The notes beneath the pieces are model-generated. The model searched no databases, was not told the origin of the DNA, and worked only from the letters and a program-made list of their open reading frames with translations. A stretch of 64,000 bases of DNA from Isoptericola croceus (GTDB lineage Bacteria; Actinomycetota; Actinomycetes; Actinomycetales; Cellulomonadaceae), in contig NZ_JARLLG010000010.1 in the NCBI RefSeq assembly GCF_029382255.1, forward strand, positions 62,001 through 126,000, in the 5' to 3' direction. Of this stretch, positions 38,786 through 45,948 are shown in pieces (the stretch's first letter is position 1; each line of letters begins with the position of its first letter). The translations under genes were made by a program, and so were the position numbers.

Positions 38786-40351
38786 CTAGGAACCGGCCAG
38801 GTGGGCGTCCGCCTGCCTGTTCAGCTCGTCCTGGACCTTGGCGAGCCCCGCCTGGTCGACGGCCTTCTTGAGCTTGTCGAGCCCCTTGTCCACCTCGACG
38901 GCGCCGGCGAACAGCGGGTTGCCGAACTCCGCGACGGCCGCGGTGATCTGGGCGTGCTCCGTCTCGATCTCCGTGAGGTCCGGGATGAAGGAGGCGAACG
39001 GGTCGAGCGTGAAGTTGTTGTAGTCCTTCGACCACTCGAACCAGCTCGACTCCGACTCCGACATCCGGGAGTACTTGCGCTCGAGCGGGATGCGCCAGCT
39101 CAGCGCGAAGCCGGGGAAGTTCGCGTAGTCGCCGATGGGCTCGTAGGCGTCGTCACCGACAGGCTCCCAGTCGGTACCCTCCTCGCCGTACTGCAGCAGG
39201 TCGTGGTTCTCCTGGATGGACACCCAGTCCAGGAGCTGCAGCGCGGCCGCGGTGTCCGCGCCGGCGGCGTTGACCACCACGAGATTGTCGGCCTGGAACG
39301 TCTGGTGGGGCCTGGTGGACTGGCCGTCCCGGAACGGCAGCAGGGTCATGAGCGTGGCGCCCGGCACCGCCTTCTCGAGCTGGTCGAGGTGGCCCGCGGT
39401 GTCGAGGCCGTCCGTGATCCCCCACGTGGTCGCTGCCCCGCCGCCGTCGAACTGCGACTTGAGGGTGGCCGGGTCGGCGTTGAGCCGGTCGGCGTTGATG
39501 ATGCCGTCCTGGTAGTACTTGCGGACCCGGTGCAGCGACTCGCGGTACGGGGCGTGCTCCCAGAACGGGACCGCGTTCGTCGACCCTGTCGTCGCGGCGT
39601 CCTGCGCGGGCACGAACATGAGCGAGTCGCTCGAGAAGTACAGCGGCAGGAGGTCGGGTGTCTCCCACCCCTGGGCGTAGAGCGCACCGGTCGGCGCGCC
39701 GAGGACGTCGAACGGCGAGTTCCGGTTGATGTAGCCGGGGATGCCTTCCTTCTGCACGACGTCGTACCAGAACTTCTCGAGCTGGTCGAAGTTCTCGATG
39801 CTCCCGCCCGCGTACTTGTCGACGAGGTCTCCGCGGGCGATGTGGTGGTGGATCCGGGCCGCACTGTTCACGGCGGGGATGCCGTAGATCGCGCCGTCGG
39901 GCCACCGGTTGGCGTCGAAGGCGTCCTGGTTGACGCTCGCCACGAGGTGGGGGTAGTCGCCGCTCGCCAGGGCATCGTCCAGCGGCTCCAGCGCCTGGGA
40001 CTCGATGAGCTGGGCGATGTTGAGCCAGCGTGCCGACAACGCCGTCTGGAAGTCCTCGCCGGCCGTGAACTTCAGCAGGGCCTGCGATGAGTAGTTGGTC
40101 CAGTTGATGAACTCGGGGGAGAACTCGAAACCGAGGTCGGCCTTGAGCTTGGCGTTCACCAGGCCGCGGACGCGGTCCCACTGGGCGGGGACGTCGCCGG
40201 GCAGCAGCAGGTCGTAGGTCGTGCCGGCGCTGCCGGCGCCCGGGCTGCATGCTGCGAGGGCGGCGGCGGCCAGCACACCGCCGGAGCCTGCCAGGAACGA
40301 GCGCCGAGAGACGGGCCGCGCCGGTGCGGCGCCGTCGAGGATCGGAGTCAT
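38786..40351 (-). CDS. Carbohydrate ABC transporter substrate-binding lipoprotein
   Basis: Surface receptor for an oligosaccharide. The 521-residue protein has a twin-arginine lipoprotein signal (SRRSFLAGSG) with Cys35 in LAAC. It is longer than usual binding proteins and resembles the LipO/family 1 proteins that pair with LplB/LplC-type permeases. Aromatic-rich segments (SSWFEWSKDYNNFTLDPF) fit sugar binding. The ATG at 40351 is preferred over 40366 because AGAGGA lies at proper distance. It is the third gene of the permease-permease-receptor operon. There is no ATPase gene here, so a shared MsmK-like ATPase elsewhere is likely. Confidence 0.9.
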   Translation of the reverse strand: MTPILDGAAPARPVSRRSFLAGSGGVLAAAALAACSPGAGSAGTTYDLLLPGDVPAQWDRVRGLVNAKLKADLGFEFSPEFINWTNYSSQALLKFTAGEDFQTALSARWLNIAQLIESQALEPLDDALASGDYPHLVASVNQDAFDANRWPDGAIYGIPAVNSAARIHHHIARGDLVDKYAGGSIENFDQLEKFWYDVVQKEGIPGYINRNSPFDVLGAPTGALYAQGWETPDLLPLYFSSDSLMFVPAQDAATTGSTNAVPFWEHAPYRESLHRVRKYYQDGIINADRLNADPATLKSQFDGGGAATTWGITDGLDTAGHLDQLEKAVPGATLMTLLPFRDGQSTRPHQTFQADNLVVVNAAGADTAAALQLLDWVSIQENHDLLQYGEEGTDWEPVGDDAYEPIGDYANFPGFALSWRIPLERKYSRMSESESSWFEWSKDYNNFTLDPFASFIPDLTEIETEHAQITAAVAEFGNPLFAGAVEVDKGLDKLKKAVDQAGLAKVQDELNRQADAHLAGS

Positions 40352-40391
40352 GATGCTTCCTCTCATGGGTGGGACAGACGGTCGAACGGGC

Positions 40392-41327
40392 TCAGCCCTT
40401 GGTGGCGCCGAGCGTCAGGCCCTTGACGAAGTAGCGCTGGGCGAAGGGATAGGCCAGGAGGATCGGACCGATCGTGATGACCGTCATGGCCAGGCGGATC
40501 TGGTAGACGGGAGCGGACGCCGTGCTGCCGAGATCAGCGGCGTTCGCGACGCTGGTGATGAGGTTCTGCAGCACCAGCTGGAGGGGGTACTTGTCCGGCT
40601 CGCTGATGAACAGCAAGGCGTGGAACCACTCGTTCCAGAAGGTCACCGCGTAGAAGAGCGCGATGACCGCGATCACCGGCTTCGACAGAGGCAGCACGAT
40701 CTGGAAGAAGACGCGAAGCTCTCCGGCGCCGTCGATCCGGGCGGCGTCGAGGATCTCCTGCGGTGTGCCGCGGAAGAAGCTCACCTGGACGAACACGAGG
40801 AACGGCGCGATGACGAGCGGCAGGATGACCGAGAACCATGAGTTGCGGAGCTGCAGGACCTGCGTGATGAGGATGTACATCGGCACGAGGCCGCCCGTGA
40901 AGAGCATCGGGATGTAGGCGTAGACGGCCAGGGAGCGGCTGGCCCACGGCAGTCCCCTGGCGATGACCCAGGCGATGCCTGACGTCGCGGCGACGGCGAT
41001 GGTGGTGCCCACCACCGTGATGAAGAGCGTGGCGCCGTAGGAGAGCCATACTCGCGAACCGGCGAAGATCGTCTCGTAGGCGGCGAGGGAGAACGGGGAC
41101 GGCCAGAACGAGTACCCCGTCTGGGACAGCACGCTCTCGTCTGTGAGTGAGCCGGCGATGACCATCCAGAACGGGACGGCGCAGATCAGGCCGAAGAAGC
41201 TCACACCGACGTAGCTGGCGACGGTGAACGGTTCGGGCCGCGTGCGCCGTCGTCGTCGGCCGACGGGTGCTGCGGGGAGGGTCGCAGGCCGTAGTGCTGG
41301 CGCGACCGGGGCATCGATGCTGGTCAC
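40392..41327 (-). CDS. Carbohydrate ABC transporter permease (LplC/CUT1 type)
   Basis: Inner-membrane permease. 311 residues with six membrane segments. The ATPase-contacting EAA motif is DAARIDGAGELRVFFQIVLP near residue 210. It ends in AQRYFVKGLTLGATKG, a C-terminal sequence characteristic of this permease family. The GTG at 41327 overlaps the preceding permease stop (41324) by four bases. Confidence 0.92.
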   Translation of the reverse strand: MTSIDAPVAPALRPATLPAAPVGRRRRRTRPEPFTVASYVGVSFFGLICAVPFWMVIAGSLTDESVLSQTGYSFWPSPFSLAAYETIFAGSRVWLSYGATLFITVVGTTIAVAATSGIAWVIARGLPWASRSLAVYAYIPMLFTGGLVPMYILITQVLQLRNSWFSVILPLVIAPFLVFVQVSFFRGTPQEILDAARIDGAGELRVFFQIVLPLSKPVIAVIALFYAVTFWNEWFHALLFISEPDKYPLQLVLQNLITSVANAADLGSTASAPVYQIRLAMTVITIGPILLAYPFAQRYFVKGLTLGATKG

Positions 41328-42334
41328 AGGATCGCCGTCTCTCTCGCGTAGCGCCGCTGGACAAGGGTGGCGATCACGACGAGCACGAACCCGACGATCG
41401 ACTGGAACAACCCGATCGCGGCCGTCGTGCCGAAGTCGCCGTAGGTGCGCAGCGCGCGGAACACGTAGGTGTCGATGACGTCGGTGGTCTCGAAGAGGGT
41501 TCCGTTGTCGCCGACGATCGCGTAGATGGTGCCGATGTCGCCGTAGAAGATCCGTCCCACGCCGAGGACGAGCAGGATGGCAGCCGTGGGCTTGAGCAAC
41601 GGCGTCGTGATCCGCAGCGCCATCTGCGCTCGGCTCGCGCCGTCGATGACCCCGGCCTCGTAGACCTCTTCGGGGATCGCCGTGATGGCCGCGAGGAAGA
41701 TCACGCTCATGTAGCCGCCGAGCTGCCAGACCTTGACGAACGTGAGTATCCACGGCCAGGGGCCGGGCTGGGTGTACCACGACACCTCAGGCAGCGAGAA
41801 GACGGCGAAGAAGTCGTTGACCAGCCCGCCCCGGCCGCCCGGCCCGGCGAGGAAGGCCTGCAGGAAGATGCTCACGACGATCGGCGAGACGAAGTAGGGG
41901 ATGAAGATCACCGACTGGAACAGGCGCTTCGTCACCCGGCCGCGGATCTCGTTGAGCATGAGTGCGAGCAGGACGCCCGAGCCGAGCGTCGCGCCCAGGA
42001 AGAGGATGTTGAGGAACAGCGTGTTCCACATGATCCGGCCCGCGTTGCCCGAGGTGAAGAAGAACTCGAAGTTGTCGAGTCCGGTCCAGGGGGATCCGAA
42101 GACCCCGTCCGCCACGTTGAAGTCCTGGAAGGCGACCACGAGCCCGGCCATCGGGCCGTAGGCGAAGACCGCGAGCAGGATGACCGCGGGGGCGGCCAGG
42201 ATGACCAGCCCGTAGTCGCGGCCCCGGATGGAGCTGCGGTTCGAGGCTCGAGAGCCGCGGGCCCCGCGCTGGGTCGCCCGGCTCGCGGCCGCCGTCGCCG
42301 CGACCTCGCGCGGAGGCTCGACAGAGGTGCTCAT
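41324..42334 (-). CDS. Carbohydrate ABC transporter permease (LplB type)
   Basis: Partner permease. 336 residues: a basic cytoplasmic N-terminus, six membrane segments, and the EAA motif EAGVIDGASRAQMALRITTP near residue 230. Family hallmarks include YGPMAGLVVAFQDFNVADGV near residue 70. It is the first gene of the operon. GGAGGTG precedes the ATG, and a strong promoter and operator lie 115-165 bases upstream. Confidence 0.93.
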   Translation of the reverse strand: MSTSVEPPREVAATAAASRATQRGARGSRASNRSSIRGRDYGLVILAAPAVILLAVFAYGPMAGLVVAFQDFNVADGVFGSPWTGLDNFEFFFTSGNAGRIMWNTLFLNILFLGATLGSGVLLALMLNEIRGRVTKRLFQSVIFIPYFVSPIVVSIFLQAFLAGPGGRGGLVNDFFAVFSLPEVSWYTQPGPWPWILTFVKVWQLGGYMSVIFLAAITAIPEEVYEAGVIDGASRAQMALRITTPLLKPTAAILLVLGVGRIFYGDIGTIYAIVGDNGTLFETTDVIDTYVFRALRTYGDFGTTAAIGLFQSIVGFVLVVIATLVQRRYARETAIL

Positions 42335-42448
42335 CAGGGCGCACCTCCGTTCCGGAGACAGGGCGCCGACGCCCTGGGGTGCTCACGGGATCTCACGGTC
42401 AACCTCTCTTCTTCGTCGAAGACGGGTTGTGCTGACGTTGCGCACCGC

Positions 42449-42500
42449 ACGCTAGAACCTCCACGGAACGCTGTCAAGAAAGAAATGAAAGCGCGTTCCG
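42449..42500 (-). promoter_or_regulatory. Promoter and LacI-type operator of the sugar ABC operon
   Basis: On the minus strand TTGACA (42472-42477), a 17-base spacer and TAGCGT (42449-42454) form the best sigma-70-type promoter in the window. The operator CGGAACGCGCTTTCA (42486-42500) abuts it, and a half-site GCGTTCC lies in the spacer. The predicted leader is about 108 bases. Confidence 0.7.
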
Positions 42501-42608
42501 TTATCTTCTGAGGTCTGGCATCCCTGACTCTCCACTGGTACGGTCGGCTCCGGGTCCGGTCGGAACCGCCTGGTCGGCTGAACGAAGATGACACCGCTTT
42601 CAGGACGG

Positions 42609-42629
42609 TCCTCGCCCGAGGGGCGAGGA
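42609..42629. other. Short perfect hairpin
   Basis: A 9-bp stem TCCTCGCCC/GGGCGAGGA with a three-base loop lies between the ABC operon control region and the decayed hydrolase. It may be a remnant terminator. The region 42501-42670 otherwise shows nothing recognisable. Confidence 0.45.
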
Positions 42630-42670
42630 TCATGGGGGTCGATGACGACGACGCACCATGCGGGGGCCGA

Positions 42671-43016
42671 ATGAGTGCCCTGAACCACGTCATCCCCACC
42701 TCGCCGTGGCCCGACCTCCTCGCCGCGCTCTCGGAGGCCGGGACTCCCGTCCACGTGGTGACCGGCGACCGGCCGGACGTGGGAACGACGCCTGAGCATC
42801 GGCGCATGCTCGCCACGCACGGCGCGCGGGTCGCCGTCGTCGAGGGAGCCGCGTTACTTCGTGCGTCGCGACGCGCCCGAGGCGTTCCTGCGGGTCACGA
42901 CGGCGTTCCTCGACGGCGTAGCGGTGCGTACGCCGAGGGCCTCACCTCGATTCCGCACGGATGAGGTGGAGCGAGCCGGCCGGGAGTCCTCCCGCCGCTC
43001 TCGCGGGCCCCCGTAG
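42671..43016 (+). pseudogene. Decayed 3' fragment of an alpha/beta hydrolase
   Basis: The first frame encodes a C-terminal hydrolase-like stretch (IPTSPWPDLLAALSEAGTPV, then HVVTGDRPDVG and HGARVAVVEGA). At about 42848-42855 the frame slips by +1, and the expected continuation (YFVRRDAPEAFLRVTTAFLD) appears in the next frame, running to TAG at 43014. The conserved Gly-His that should follow VVEGA is lost, and everything encoding the nucleophile half is absent. The remnant stop forms part of the -10 box of moeA2. Confidence 0.6.
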
Positions 43017-43019
43017 GCT
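43014..43019 (+). promoter_or_regulatory. -10 box of moeA2 (leaderless type)
   Basis: TAGGCT is followed by seven bases and the GTG at 43027, with no ribosome-binding site between, so the moeA2-moaC-moaBE message is probably leaderless. Confidence 0.5.
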
Positions 43020-43026
43020 GACTCGC

Positions 43027-44319
43027 GTGCACCACGAGACGACCCGACGGCCTGTGGCCGAACACGCGGAGATGGTCGCCGCCCTGGTGGGGCGCGCACT
43101 GGCGGTGGGTCGGCGGCGCAGGACGACGGCCGAGCCGGCGGTGTTGCTGACCGCCGCCGCCGGAGCGCGGTGGGCGCCGCGGGTCCTGGCGCGTGACGCG
43201 ACGGCAGTTGTCGACCTGCCCGGCTTCGACAACTCCCAGATGGACGGGTACGCAGTGCGGGCGGCGGACCTCGTCGCCGCCGTCGCCGGTGCACCTGCCG
43301 AGCTGCGCGTCGTCGCCCCGGTGCCCGCCGGAACGCAGCCGCCTCCGCTGCCTCCGGGCTCCGCCGCACCGGTGATGACGGGAGCGCCGATCCCCGCCGG
43401 CGCGGACGCGGTGGTGAAGATCGAGGACGCCGACCCGCCGCAGTTCCCCTCCTTCGAGGACTCGCGAGCCACCGTGCGGTTCCACGCCTCTGTCGTACCC
43501 GGGTCCTTCGTGCGCCGCCGCGGGTCCGACGTGGGCACGGGCGATGTTGTGGTCCATGCCGGGACGCCGCTCGGCGCGGCCCAGCTCGGTGTACTCGTCG
43601 CGGCAGGCGTGGACACGATCGAGCTGGCCGCGCCGCCGCATGTGCTGCTGCTCTCGACCGGCTCCGAGCTCGTGCCTGCCGGTGGCCCGCTCGGGGACGC
43701 TCAGGTCTATGACGCCAACGGCGCCGCGCTGGCGGCCGGCCTCGCGACGGTCGGGGCCCGCGTCACCCACCGGGTGGTGCCGGACGATCCGGCGGCACTC
43801 CGCCGAGTCCTGGCCGAGGCGCCCGACGACGTCGCGCTCGTGGTCACCAGCGGCGGGGTCTCCGCCGGCGCCTACGAGGTGGTGCGCCAGACCCTCACCG
43901 ACGCCTGGTTCGGGCACGTCGCCGTCCAGCCCGGCGGGCCCCAGGGTCTCGGCACCGTCGCACTCGGTGACCCGGCGGCACCGCGCGAGGCGCCGCTCGT
44001 CGCGTTCCCCGGCAACCCGGTCAGCGCGTTGGTCTCCTTCGAGCTGTTCCTGCGGCCTGCGCTCGCGGCGGCCACGGGAGCCGCCCCGGCCCACCGGGCA
44101 GGTGGCCGCGCCCCTCTCGCAGAGCCCCTCGACTCTCCGCCCGCGTTGCACCAGGTGCGCCGCGGCCGTCTCGACGATCGCGGCCGCGTCGTCATGGTGG
44201 GCGGTCCCGGGTCCCACCTCCTGGCCCACCTCGCGGCGGCTACGCTCCTCGTGCACGTGCCACCCGGTGTCGCGCACCTCGAAGAGGGCGACGACATCGA
44301 CTACTGGGAGATCCGATGA
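43027..44319 (+). CDS. moeA: Molybdopterin molybdenumtransferase MoeA, copy 2
   Basis: Second MoeA, 430 residues and uninterrupted. Landmarks are DNSQMDGYAVRAAD near residue 73, MTGAPIPAGADAVVKIED near 117, STGSELVPAGG, TSGGVSAGAYE, QPGGPQGLG and FPGNPVSALVSFELF. It is clearly different from copy 1 in sequence, so it is an old paralogue rather than a recent duplicate. One copy may act as molybdenum transferase and the other as an isoform for a different enzyme or condition. The GTG at 43027 is chosen for the -10 spacing. It overlaps moaC by four bases. Confidence 0.93.
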   Translation: MHHETTRRPVAEHAEMVAALVGRALAVGRRRRTTAEPAVLLTAAAGARWAPRVLARDATAVVDLPGFDNSQMDGYAVRAADLVAAVAGAPAELRVVAPVPAGTQPPPLPPGSAAPVMTGAPIPAGADAVVKIEDADPPQFPSFEDSRATVRFHASVVPGSFVRRRGSDVGTGDVVVHAGTPLGAAQLGVLVAAGVDTIELAAPPHVLLLSTGSELVPAGGPLGDAQVYDANGAALAAGLATVGARVTHRVVPDDPAALRRVLAEAPDDVALVVTSGGVSAGAYEVVRQTLTDAWFGHVAVQPGGPQGLGTVALGDPAAPREAPLVAFPGNPVSALVSFELFLRPALAAATGAAPAHRAGGRAPLAEPLDSPPALHQVRRGRLDDRGRVVMVGGPGSHLLAHLAAATLLVHVPPGVAHLEEGDDIDYWEIR

Positions 44320-44798
44320 GCGACCTGTCCCACTACCGCGACGACGGCGCGGCCCACATGGTCGACGTCTCCGCCAAGGATGTCACCAAGCGCCAGGCCA
44401 CCGCCCGCGGTGTGCTGCGCACCCGCACCGACGTCGTCGAGCGGATCGCGTCCGGCGACCTGCCGAAGGGCGAGGCGATCGCCACGGCCCGGATCGCCGG
44501 GATCATGGGCGCCAAGCGCACCCCGGACCTCGTGCCGCTGTGCCACCCCCTGCCGCTGTCCGGCGTGGACCTCGAGATCATTCCGGGTCGCGAGGCCGTC
44601 GAGATCGTCGCGACCGTCCGCACGACGGGTCGCACCGGCGTCGAGATGGAGGCGCTCACGGCCGTCACGGTCGCGGGGCTGACGCTCTACGACATGATCA
44701 AGGCCGTCGACAAGGCTGCGGTGCTCACGGACATCGAGGTCGTCGCGAAGTCGGGCGGCAAGTCCGGCGACTGGGTCCGCGGCGAGGAGCGCGCGTGA
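44316..44798 (+). CDS. moaC: Cyclic pyranopterin monophosphate synthase MoaC
   Basis: Converts 3',8-cyclo-GTP, made by MoaA, to cyclic pyranopterin monophosphate. The 160-residue product is nearly all conserved: MVDVSAKDVTKRQATARG, AARIAGIMGAKRT-like ARIAGIMGAKRTPDLVPLCH and the catalytic-lysine region VTVAGLTLYDMIKAVDKA, with KSGGKSGDW near the end. Overlaps of four bases on both sides make it the middle gene of a coupled trio. Confidence 0.96.
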   Translation: MSDLSHYRDDGAAHMVDVSAKDVTKRQATARGVLRTRTDVVERIASGDLPKGEAIATARIAGIMGAKRTPDLVPLCHPLPLSGVDLEIIPGREAVEIVATVRTTGRTGVEMEALTAVTVAGLTLYDMIKAVDKAAVLTDIEVVAKSGGKSGDWVRGEERA

Positions 44799-45832
44799 GG
44801 GCCGTCGTCGTCGTCGCCTCCGACCGCGCCGCCGCGGGCGTCTACCCGGACCGCTCCGGGCCGGCCGCCGCTGCGTGGTTCACCGACCGCGGCTGGGAGG
44901 TGCTGCCGGTGCGCGTGGTGCCCGACGGCGAACCCGTCCGCGAGGCGTTGCTCGACCTGCTCGACGGGGACGACGGCGTCGCCCCGGACGTGATCGTCAC
45001 CTCCGGCGGGACCGGGCTCGCGCCGTCGGACGCGACCCCCGAGGCGACGCGCGCCGTGCTGGAGCGCGAGGTGCCGGGGATCGCCGAGCTGGTACGGGCC
45101 CGGTCGCTGGCCCCCACGGACCCGGGGAAGAAGGCCGTTCCCGGGGCCGCGCTGTCACGGGGAACCGCCGGGGTGGCGGGGGGCACGCTCATCGTCAACC
45201 TGCCGGGCTCCGTCGGGGGTGTGATCGACGGGCTCGACGCGCTCGTCGACGTCCTGCCGCACGCCGTCGACCAGCTCCGCGGCGGCGACCACCCCCACCC
45301 CGGCCCGCGCGGTAGTACCTCGGGACTCGAGGAAGTACCCGCGGGGCACGACCACGCGACCGGAGGTACTACCGCGCGAGCGGGGCACGTCACGGTCGTG
45401 CGTGCTGACGTGGTTGAGGCCTCGCTCGACGACGCCCTGGCACGGCTCAGCGACGAAGTCCGCGACGACGCGTGCGGGGCCGTCGCCACGTTCGTCGGTC
45501 ACGTCCGCGACCACGACGAGGGCCGCGGGGTGACCACGCTGCGCTACGAGTCGCACCCGGACGCCGCCGCCGTGCTGGCCGCGGTCGCCGAACGGGTGGC
45601 CCGACGCACGGCCGCCGCGACCGGCGACACCGTGCGTGCCGCCGTCGTGCACCGGGTGGGTGACCTCGCCATCGGTGACGTCGCCGTCGTCGTCGCCGTC
45701 GCCTCCGGCCACCGCCAGGCCGCGTTCACGTGCGCGAGCGAGCTGATCGAGGAGCTCAAGGCCGAGGTGCCGATCTGGAAGGAGCAGGGCTTCACGGACG
45801 GCTCCAGCGAGTGGGTCGGGTCGCTCGGCTGA
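44795..45832 (+). CDS. Fused MoaB/MogA (molybdopterin adenylyltransferase) and MoaE
   Basis: 345 residues. Residues 1-168 are a MogA/MoaB-type domain that adenylates molybdopterin before MoeA (TSGGTGLAPSDATPEATRAV, PGSVGGVIDGLDAL). Residues about 197-345 are MoaE, the large subunit of molybdopterin synthase (FVGHVRDHDEG, then VVAVASGHRQAAF and the active-site-Lys region PIWKEQGFTDGSSEWVG). The 27-residue linker (171-195) is encoded by a 73-bp inverted-repeat element. The GTG at 44795 overlaps the moaC stop. The fusion joins enzymes of steps two and three; MoaD, the MoaE partner, is encoded 42 kb away. Fusions of these two domains exist in other actinobacteria as far as I recall. Confidence 0.9.
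   Translation: MRAVVVVASDRAAAGVYPDRSGPAAAAWFTDRGWEVLPVRVVPDGEPVREALLDLLDGDDGVAPDVIVTSGGTGLAPSDATPEATRAVLEREVPGIAELVRARSLAPTDPGKKAVPGAALSRGTAGVAGGTLIVNLPGSVGGVIDGLDALVDVLPHAVDQLRGGDHPHPGPRGSTSGLEEVPAGHDHATGGTTARAGHVTVVRADVVEASLDDALARLSDEVRDDACGAVATFVGHVRDHDEGRGVTTLRYESHPDAAAVLAAVAERVARRTAAATGDTVRAAVVHRVGDLAIGDVAVVVAVASGHRQAAFTCASELIEELKAEVPIWKEQGFTDGSSEWVGSLG
45306..45378. repeat. 73-bp inverted-repeat element at the moaB-moaE junction
   Basis: The outer arms CGCGCGGTAGTACCTC (45306-45321) and GAGGTACTACCGCGCG (45363-45378) are perfect 16-bp reverse complements. The 41-base interior pairs partially. The element encodes most of the linker between the two domains and adds no stop codon. It has the same overall length as the palindrome in moeA1 but a different sequence. 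Confidence 0.85.
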
Positions 45833-45906
45833 CTGGCGAGCCCGCCGGTCATCGGGTGTTTACCGAGGCGACGGCCCCACGACGCGCGGCGTCCATCGAA
45901 CGTTCC

Positions 45907-45912
45907 TAGCAT
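45907..45912 (+). promoter_or_regulatory. -10 box of phoX
   Basis: TAGCAT lies 36 bases before the ATG. The leader has CTGGAG as ribosome site. GTTTACC at 45858-45864 resembles one PhoP direct-repeat unit (GTTCACC), but the expected repeats at 11-base spacing are not clear, so phosphate control is uncertain. Confidence 0.4.
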
Positions 45913-45948
45913 CGGTCGCGCCCCCCGGTCCCGATCCTGGAGTGCCCG

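Noticed and set aside
45858-45864. PHO box upstream of phoX
   Set aside because: Only one GTTTACC unit is visible; the direct repeat expected for PhoP is not found, so no site was called.
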